Source of the DNA: Filosporella fistucella
Taxonomy: Eukaryota > Ascomycota > Leotiomycetes > Helotiales
Assembly (NCBI GenBank): GCA_030077755.1
Contig: JAQJZZ010000017.1
Location: 2,046,001 to 2,110,000 of the forward strand
DNA: 64,000 nucleotides
Direction of reading: 5' to 3'
The translations under genes were made by a program, and so were the position numbers. Numbering within the stretch: position 1 is the first letter of the stretch; every line of letters begins with the position of its first letter. Below are positions 57,048 through 64,000 of this stretch, in pieces. Below the pieces are notes generated by a model, which saw only the letters and a program-made list of their open reading frames with translations, did not search any database and was not told where the DNA came from.

Positions 57048-60000
57048 CGCTTGATCAGCCGTAGCCTCATATCAGAGTAGCACAGTACAATATATTTGAG
57101 GTATGTAACAATGAGCGACCCTAATGCCCCTTTCCAAACCAGCTGCCGCTTGCCAAGAGAAGTAAGGATACGGCCCAATCACGAAGCTGAAAAAATCCCA
57201 GCTTTCCTGCCTCTGCGGCTATATGTGCTATTCAGTAGGAAAGCCATCCTCGAAAGGGTCCCACTGTCCTTCGTACGATTCGACATCGCGGAAAGAGGAA
57301 GGGCTTATTATCTTCGTCAATGTCTCTCCTGCTCTAAGGAAGAGTGTCGAAAAGGCGTAGAATAAGCTGGCAGATATCACCAGTAGAGTATTCCGATTAC
57401 TTTATTCCTTAAGAGTTTAATTTTAGTGTTCGTCCTACTATAACATCCTGTCTTTAATGGTAGTATGATGCGATGACCTATTTCTGGCTCTGTAAGTAGC
57501 TAGTCGCGTTAGGCCAAAATATAATGACAAAAAAGATCTAACCGTAATAGATCTAGTGCAACTTGGCGCTGTGGCTTAATTGAATGAAAGAGTTCACAAT
57601 GAGGAAGCCGATTTCGAAGCTCACTGTATTTTTCTCTTTACTTTATTTTACTTTACTTTTATTCTTAATCATTTTCGCCTTGCCAGGTTAAGGAAATAGA
57701 GGTGAGAATTTGGGAGGTGATTGCTTTTACGGGGATGGGAATGCAATGCGATGAGTAGAAATGGAGACAGTTCTATGCGACTGGGAGAGTTTGCGTATGG
57801 GAATATTGCGCCACTGCCTGCTCGAGAGAGGTTGAGGGTTTTGGTATTATGAGTAGGACTTTTATGATGGGAGGTGACTGGTACGACTTTTCCTATTTTG
57901 TCTTTTGCATTTTATACTATGTTTGTGAAGTTGCGTTGATGACTGTCGCGTACAATGGTGGGGTTTGGATACTGTGTAGAACATTTGGACTAATTATACT
58001 ATAGATTCCTACCTCTATCTTCCATTCCCCCTCCTCGATTCAACGATAACGATACGATACCTTATACCGAATTATGAACACTCCATGCGCGAAGATAACC
58101 CTATGACTTTCCGAACAATCTTCGAACATCAGACGAGAAGGGCGTATTGTGAAGACCTATACTGGCGGCGCAAGATGACGGGAGACATGACTTCTTGCGC
58201 TTCTTGCGAGGTTGCGAGATGTTGGATCTGTGTTTTTGCAGATTGCAGAGGATCTGCCTATCGCAACTGGTGGAGAGTGGAATCGCTATACCTGCAGATT
58301 GTAGAGTTTCTGCCATATTCGTTCTCGACTTCATCTCGAATCTTCAGTTCGGTTTTTGGGCCGGCATGCATAGTCGCGGGAATGCACTAGAGAGATAACT
58401 TGAAGATCTTGTTCAAGACGTCGAAAGGAAGAGTTTTCGGGTTGCAGGAGTCCATTACGCGTGATGCTATCAGAGTTCTAAGGGCGATTTGTTGCGAAGG
58501 ACAAAATTCCAAGTCGTTGGGCTGTCCAAATTCTGGAAGCTTCATCTGGACACGCCAATTTCCATCATACTCGCGGTTGAGAATTGTGATCCGCGTAAAG
58601 GAAGACGTTCTGCCATCATGACACCATCTATATATCCTTAAGGCGTATGGTACTGGCCAGTTAGCGACGTCAAACCATTCTGGCTCTGCAGTTGGGCTTT
58701 TGAGAGTTTCTACCAGTGTCTACATGAGGTAAGTTCGCCACGAGTAAGTTCAGCATTGACATTTTACTCTTCATATCTTCCGTATCCCCCACTCACCTTC
58801 AATCTTTGTTTCTGAACGCTTTGTCTCGATGATCGTCAATTCGTAACGAAAACTCATCCAAGCAAACTATATATCCTATGTATTAAAAATATCAAGCCTC
58901 ATCCCACGTTCAAATCCAACCTCCGTGACCAGTCTCAAGCGAGTCATAACATTAGCAATTCTCATGTACATTTTCCCTCAGCAAAAGCATTTCCATTACG
59001 AGACATAAACGCTCGGAGCTTCTTTGCATGGTGGAGTGCATCACCAAGTTGCAATTGTGGAATCTGATGATCTCGTGCTCCTACTTCACCTTGCAAGTAG
59101 CACGTGTGGCTGGTCGACTCGGGAGTTGGAATCGTGGCTTTCGATATACGCAGCAGCAGGCTAAAGGGCCAAGAGTCAGGCCGTCAAGTCCTGCAGAAAA
59201 TGGCGTTTGGGCTGAAGCTTTGCCAATGACTTCTCGATCTCTCTGCCTTTTCTTATTTCTTCTTATGCCTGTTGATACGGTCTTGGTTTGCAGCGGGAAG
59301 GTAGGTCAGCCCGAGGCAGACTTTTCATTGATCCAGATGGCGATTCTCCATGTTGGATGATCCCGTTGCCCAGGACGGCGGTTCTGTAAATCAGTGGCGA
59401 GATAAGAGGGAAAGCTAATCAGAGAAATGGGTTGAAGCTCGTGTTTTGAGTTGATCTGGAGTGGCCGAGGTATGATTGTGGCGATGAGGGTTTATGATGA
59501 ATTTCATATTACATTTTGATCGAGCCTGAGTGTTAGCGGGAATTATCGTACGAACTGTCGTGTGTCTCTCAAGTAATGCTTGTTATTTGAATTCCGAATC
59601 CCTCACGCTCTGGCTGTCTTGTAGGCTCCACATCACGTAAGATGGACATGAGAGGTGCGGGAGAATGTCGCAGTGGGAGGGTAGTCTGTTACCTGATAAT
59701 TGGACATCTCCAGATTGTCTCGGCGGAAGTGATATCAATTCAGCTGCTTGGCGATAAACGTGCAGGGCAGTTTGTAGGGGGAAGGCTTCTAGAAGGATAT
59801 GCTGTGTCACCTTTGCCTGGGGTGATGTTTCGTCAAGCTGACAAGAAGTCAGACCTGAGGGAAACACGTGCGATATATATCTAGTTTGTTGGATTGATAT
59901 TGATATATCTAATATTTTAAATCTCCTGCCAATAGATTCCAGACACAGGCCGTTTCCAACACACATTCTAGACGCTTTCCCATTCCCATACGCTCAGCAG

Positions 60001-61261
60001 GTCAGCAACAACAAATTGAACTGTCTCTCACTCGGAACGCCCGAAGATACACCAAAATTATCTTCTTTCATTATTCAATGCAGGCGCATCCCAAGTTGCT
60101 GGCTCTTTCACCCCGTGGGGCTTGGCGAGTGAGGTTGATAGCGACGAGTTACAGCGTGCACGTGGCCCACGTGGGTGCGTTGAGCGTTGTGATAAGGTGA
60201 GGCGAGAGGGAAGGGTTAGCGATGTGCTCGATTTACTAGGGGGAAAAGAAGCCTGTCTGAGCCGGTTCCTGCAGCCAAGGTCTTGCCAAGAGCCGCACTA
60301 CCACGGTAGAGATGCGAGAGAGTGCACACCCGGGAAATACCACCATGTCACTCACATCACAGAGAGATTGAAGATTAGAGAGTAGAGAGGCAGAGAGGTA
60401 CAGGCCATAGCTGGATGGGAACGAAGGAGTGGAAGCAGTCTGGGACAATAGGGCAGTGGGACCATGGGAGTATAGTGCTGCAGCCTGCAGCATTGCAGTA
60501 AGTCTGGTACAATGCAGTGGCGTGCAGGGCAACACAGTCTGTACGGAGGGTATTGATACCCTGTCCGGAGGACTCGTACGCCATCAATAATACGTTACTG
60601 ATTGCATGAACACAATTCCACCCCCACCAGAATATACAAAGTACCGGGAATACTTCCCAAAACCCACCAAACCCTCACTAACAATCACCATCAGATATCC
60701 AGCCTCCAGACCCTCGCTGAGGCCAAGACGACGGACACCACGGTTCTGGATTGTAGTGGGCTACACTTCATGTTAGGGCCTGTTAGTGGCTGTCAAAATG
60801 GTCTCTTACTGACTTTCCTTCATGGATCTCGCCTAGAACCCTCCCACTTCACTCCCCAAATACACACCCTTCGTACCTCCTATAGGCCGCCTCCCTTCCC
60901 TAGAAACACACTGGAAGGAGACTCATCGGACTGCCAAGGCACCCCTCTACGCCCGCCAAGATACATTGTTTCTGCGCCTTCTGGGGGAGCTGCAACTCAC
61001 AAACTGCCATATGAAAACGTGCAACGGAACCCTCCCAGATCGAGTGCATTCAATGTCTCGGCGAGCCAAGATGGCAGGTGGGCAGTCAAGGGATTCTTGA
61101 GCTAGTCCAAGGGAAAATAAGCCATCCCACAAGACCATGGCAAACTCTTCGGTGGCTTGGGAATTGGCTCTGACATATAAGGGTCTCCCTACGCCTCTTG
61201 TTTGTTCCCCCAGTATCAAGCATTCAGTCCTTGCTCAACAGCCTTTGCAGCAACCGCCACA
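57048..61261. promoter_or_regulatory. 4.2-kb divergent interval upstream of the phosphate permease
   Basis: No gene is supported on either strand. The left part (57360-58080) is AT-rich and pyrimidine-rich (runs of CTTTACTTT). Four CACGTG boxes lie within 2.2 kb of the permease start: 59101-59106, 59865-59870, 60160-60165 and 60169-60174. A 167-codon frame at 60602-61105 has no recognisable domain and was not called. No tRNA-like structure was seen. Confidence 0.45.
60160..60174. promoter_or_regulatory. Closely spaced pair of CACGTG E-boxes upstream of the phosphate permease
   Basis: The sequence GCACGTGGCCCACGTGGG holds two CACGTG cores with 9-bp start-to-start spacing, about 1.1 kb before the permease ATG. 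In Neurospora the bHLH factor NUC-1, and in yeast Pho4, bind CACGTG to activate phosphate permease genes. The core also occurs singly elsewhere in this window, so specificity is not proven. Confidence 0.55.
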
Positions 61262-63287
61262 ATGCCGCAACTCGACCAGTACACTTATGTTTTTGCCATT
61301 GGCACTTTCTTTGCTATTCTTGATGCCTTTAACAACGGTGCTAGTAAGTATTTGCGGGGTGGAACAGGAGAAGAAGAAAGGAGTGACTTTTACCCCTCAA
61401 AAAATCACTTACTACTCATTCTACTGCTTCATACCCAATTGTGTCAATCGAGCCAATAGCTAACCCTTTCCAGACGATGTCGCCAACGCTTGGGCAACCA
61501 GTGTGTCTTCGAGATCCATCTCATACCGACAAGCCATGGTTTTCGGTACCATCTTCGAGATGTTGGGTGCCATTACTGTAGGAGCCAGAACCGCCGATAC
61601 CATCAAGAATGGTATCATTCCCAACTCGGCATTCCAAGGCAATGCTGGTGTTCAAATGCTCGCCTTCACTTGCGCTCTTGCAGCTGCTTCTTCCTGGGTC
61701 ATGTGGTGCACAAAACACTCTGCACACGTCTCTTCGACCTACTCACTCATTTCTGCTGTTGCTGGTGTTGGTGTTGCTACTGTCGGTGCTGGAAAAGTTC
61801 AATGGGGTTGGAATAAGGGAAAGGGTCTTGGTGCCATCTTTGCTGGTCTTGGAATGGCTCCAGCTATCTCTGCCGGTTTCGGTGCTACCATCTTCATGCT
61901 CATCAAGGTTGTTGTGCACATGCGCAAGAAGCCAACAAAGTGGGCTATCTACACTTCTCCTCTCTGGTTCCTGATCGCTGGTACCATCTGTACCCTTTCC
62001 ATCGTCTACAAGGGATCCCCAAAGCTTGGTCTTAACAAGAAGCCAGCGTGGTTCATCGCTGCTGTCACCATGGGTACCGGTGGAGGTGTCTGCCTTCTCT
62101 CCGCCATCTTCTTCCTTCCATTCATCTACTCCCGTGTCATCAAGCAAGATTACACCGTCAAATGGTGGATGTTCATCTACGGCCCAGCTCTTCTTACTCG
62201 CACTGCCCCAGCTGACGCCGGAACCATCAACAACATCCCCAACTACGCCGTCATCCAACACGACGAAAGTGAAGAGCCCCAACACGTCTCCACCCCCTCC
62301 TCAGTCGCTGAATACGATTCTAAAGACAAGATCGAAAGCGGTGCCCTCCCAGTCGAGCGAGACCCAGAAAAGCGCCTCGTAACCTCCGAACTCCGCCATC
62401 AAAAGACCTACGAAGAAATCCTCGCCGAGAACCGCAAGAAATTCCACGCCAAGCTCTGTGAAGGTCGCGGCCCAATGGGCTGGGCTATGCGCACTCTCCG
62501 TGATAACCCACCAGGACCAGGCCGTATCTACGAGCTCCGCAACCAACTTATCTGGCTCAAGCGTCTCCCTGCCTGCATCGTCTGCGGTGCCCTCTACGGT
62601 CTCAACTTCGATATCCACGCCGCTCAATCTGGTATCTCTGGCACACCTGAAGGTGACCGTATGGCACGCGTCTACGCCGCCGCAGAAAAGTATCCCAACG
62701 AAGTGGAACACACCTACTCATTCGTCCAAATCTTGACTGCCTGTACTGCCTCTTTCGCCCACGGCGCAAACGATATCGGAAACTCTGTTGGTCCTTGGGC
62801 TGTTATCTACGGTGCGTGGAAGACGGGTAACGCAGCACAATCGAAAGCTGCGGTTGATTTGTGGCAATTGGCTGTTCTTTCCCTTTGTATCTCCGCTGGG
62901 TTGTGTCTTTATGGGTATAACATTATGAAAGGTATTTCTTCCCTCCCCTTGTCTCTCGCCCAAAAAAAACAAAGCTAATGAACAAAATCAGTTATGGGCA
63001 ACAAAATCACCTACCACTCTCCCTCCCGCGGCTGCTCCATGGAAATGGGCGCCGCCATCACAGTCCTCCTCTTCTCGCAATACTCCCTCCCTGTCTCTAC
63101 ATCAATGTGTATCACCGGCGCCACCGTAGGCGTAGGTCTATGCAACGGAACCTTCAAAGCAGTTAATTTCCAACGAGTTGGATTGTTGCTTCTTGCCTGG
63201 ATTATGACTATTCCTATCGCGGGCACCATTGGTGGTGTACTCATGGGGATAGTGCTTAATGCGCCGCACTTTGCGGTTAAGAAATAG
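61262..63287 (+). CDS. PHO89: High-affinity phosphate permease, PHO89 / pho-4 type (PiT family)
   Basis: Plasma-membrane Na+/phosphate symporter of the PiT family. Exons 61262-61343, 61474-62931 and 62992-63287 join in frame to about 611 residues, the usual length. The duplicated family signature is present in both halves: NNGANDVANAWATSVSSRSI near the N-terminus (the GANDVAN core is completed across intron 1) and FAHGANDIGNSVGPW in the second half. A long hydrophilic central loop (about residues 280-400) carries charged and Ser-rich stretches typical of the fungal permease. The protein starts MPQLDQYTYVFAIGTFFAI, matching the family's first helix, and about 12 membrane helices are expected. 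Intron 1 (130 nt) is longer than most here. Expression is expected to respond to phosphate starvation; the CACGTG pair upstream is consistent with that. Confidence 0.96.
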
Positions 63288-64000
63288 ATATCTTGTTTGG
63301 TTTTCGGAGTGAGTTTTTTTGGGATGGAAGGGGTAATGCGGAGGGATAGATGGATGGACGGGGGGTTTTCAACTTTGATATGAGAAAGGGGGTGGTATTC
63401 GGATGTACAATCTTTTAGTTTAGTTTGGGGGTTCTGCATTGGGTGTGATACCAGCTTTTCAGTTAAGATATCTATCTAGATATGAGAAGTACAAAACGAA
63501 AATGTCATTCTTTAGGCATATATATCTCTCCATCCCACTTCTCGTTCTCCTTTAGGTTTATTCTCTTTACTCCTTTCCTTTCTTAATCCCATTTATTCCC
63601 GTTTTCACAAAGCAAAGAGTAATAATCTCTCCTCCCTACCTATCTACCTACCTACCTCACGTTTCTAATCTCTACCCTTAGACTCTCTCCTTTAAAATCG
63701 AATAAATACCTCTCCTTTATTTTATTATATTCTATTTTATCTATATCCCTTACCCTACTATCTAATCCTTACTTAGACATGTAAACCCCTCCCTCCCTAT
63801 TTCCTTCTACCTCTCCCCTACCTCACACCCTACTACTACCTCCTCCTCATAACTTATAACAAAACCCTCTCTTCATCCACCCTATCTTTCCCTAATAGAC
63901 CAGTGACGCTCCGCTGGCCCTCCGGGGGCCACTGCCGTGGAGGCCGGCCGGGAAGCTGCTAGGTTATTAAGTAGATGGATATAAGTAATTTTGGTATTAT
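63288..64000. other. AT-rich, pyrimidine-rich terminal region with a GC-rich insert
   Basis: After the permease stop the plus strand is strongly C/T-rich (about 63520-63880), with CCTACCTACCTACC runs. No ORF of note. Bases about 63898-63955 form a GC-rich, hairpin-prone patch, reported separately; the DNA after it is AT-rich again. Confidence 0.5.
63898..63955. repeat. GC-rich palindrome-bearing insert, possible repeat edge
   Basis: A short GC-rich block in AT-rich DNA with several self-complementary elements: CCAG...CTGG, GGCCC-TCCGG-GGGCC, outer CAGTG...CACTG arms and GGCCGGCC. It could be the terminal portion of a transposable element running off the window, but no transposase or long terminal repeat is visible. 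Confidence 0.4.

Noticed and set aside
60602..61105. 167-residue plus-strand frame upstream of the permease
   Set aside because: Composition is Pro/Thr/Ser-rich without domain features, and it lies in the presumed promoter region.
61743..62285. 180-residue minus-strand frame inside the phosphate permease, and other long antisense frames at 62301-62711
   Set aside because: Antisense shadows of the codon-biased permease exon, low-complexity in composition, with no family features.
1..64000. tRNA and rRNA genes, CRISPR arrays, bacterial-type operons
   Set aside because: No convincing tRNA B-box with an acceptor stem was seen by eye, and no rRNA-like sequence. CRISPR and operon structure are not expected in this eukaryotic DNA. 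A tRNA scan program would be needed to exclude tRNAs fully.

Overview
The window comes from a filamentous ascomycete, most likely a Pezizomycotina fungus and plausibly one of the Helotiales/Leotiomycetes. The evidence is short introns (mostly 45-80 nt, GT-AG with CTAAT/TGAC-like branch sites), Zn2Cys6 regulators, a HET-domain gene, a filamentous-fungus-type plasma-membrane H+-ATPase, and gene islands separated by AT-rich, repeat-bearing spacers. The order is my inference from gene content and style. I rebuilt the multi-exon genes by hand from splice sites and reading-frame continuity. Every model listed with exons closes in frame from start to stop.

Layout. 1-359 is the 3' end of a probable fungal transcription-factor gene. 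1898-3771 (minus) is a complete Zn2Cys6 regulator. 5901-10846 is a compact housekeeping block: a mitochondrial CoA-carrier homologue of LEU5 (minus), an MT-A70/METTL4-like methyltransferase (plus), mitochondrial ribosomal protein uL23m (minus) and a dienelactone-hydrolase-family enzyme (plus). 12430-13595 is a formate/nitrite-family channel. 14218-15766 (minus) encodes a secreted, alanine-rich, cysteine-containing protein. 18615-19118 is a small membrane protein. 20803-22392 holds two neighbouring genes for a family of small Cys-rich proteins sharing W-x-C-C and C-x2-C-x-H-x2-C-x2-C modules. 23767-27135 (minus) is the PMA1-type H+-ATPase.

After a 5.3-kb gene-free interval comes a region with the character of an accessory or metabolic neighbourhood. 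It holds an MFS transporter (32468-34296), a small ORF that may be the remnant of an NRPS condensation domain (36258-36665), a second MFS transporter (36795-38674, minus), a UbiA-type prenyltransferase or terpene-cyclase-like enzyme with an apparent GC-AG first intron (40050-41025), a RING-type protein with a 27-residue repeat array (41558-43648), a TauD-type Fe(II)/2-oxoglutarate dioxygenase (44134-45217, minus) and a divergent Zn2Cys6 regulator (46919-48932). Transporters, a membrane prenyl enzyme, a dioxygenase and a regulator together could form a small pathway, but no core synthase is visible and this is inference only.

The last quarter is repeat-rich. A tandem array of about 110-bp units (about 49720-50530) and a 137-bp tandem array (about 51780-52440) flank a gene for an acidic-tailed protein (50753-51538, minus). 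A HET-domain gene follows (54524-57047, minus). A PHO89/pho-4 type phosphate permease (61262-63287) closes the gene content. It lies downstream of a closely spaced pair of CACGTG boxes, the core bound by NUC-1/Pho4-type regulators. The window ends in pyrimidine-rich, AT-rich DNA interrupted by a short GC-rich, palindrome-bearing insert.
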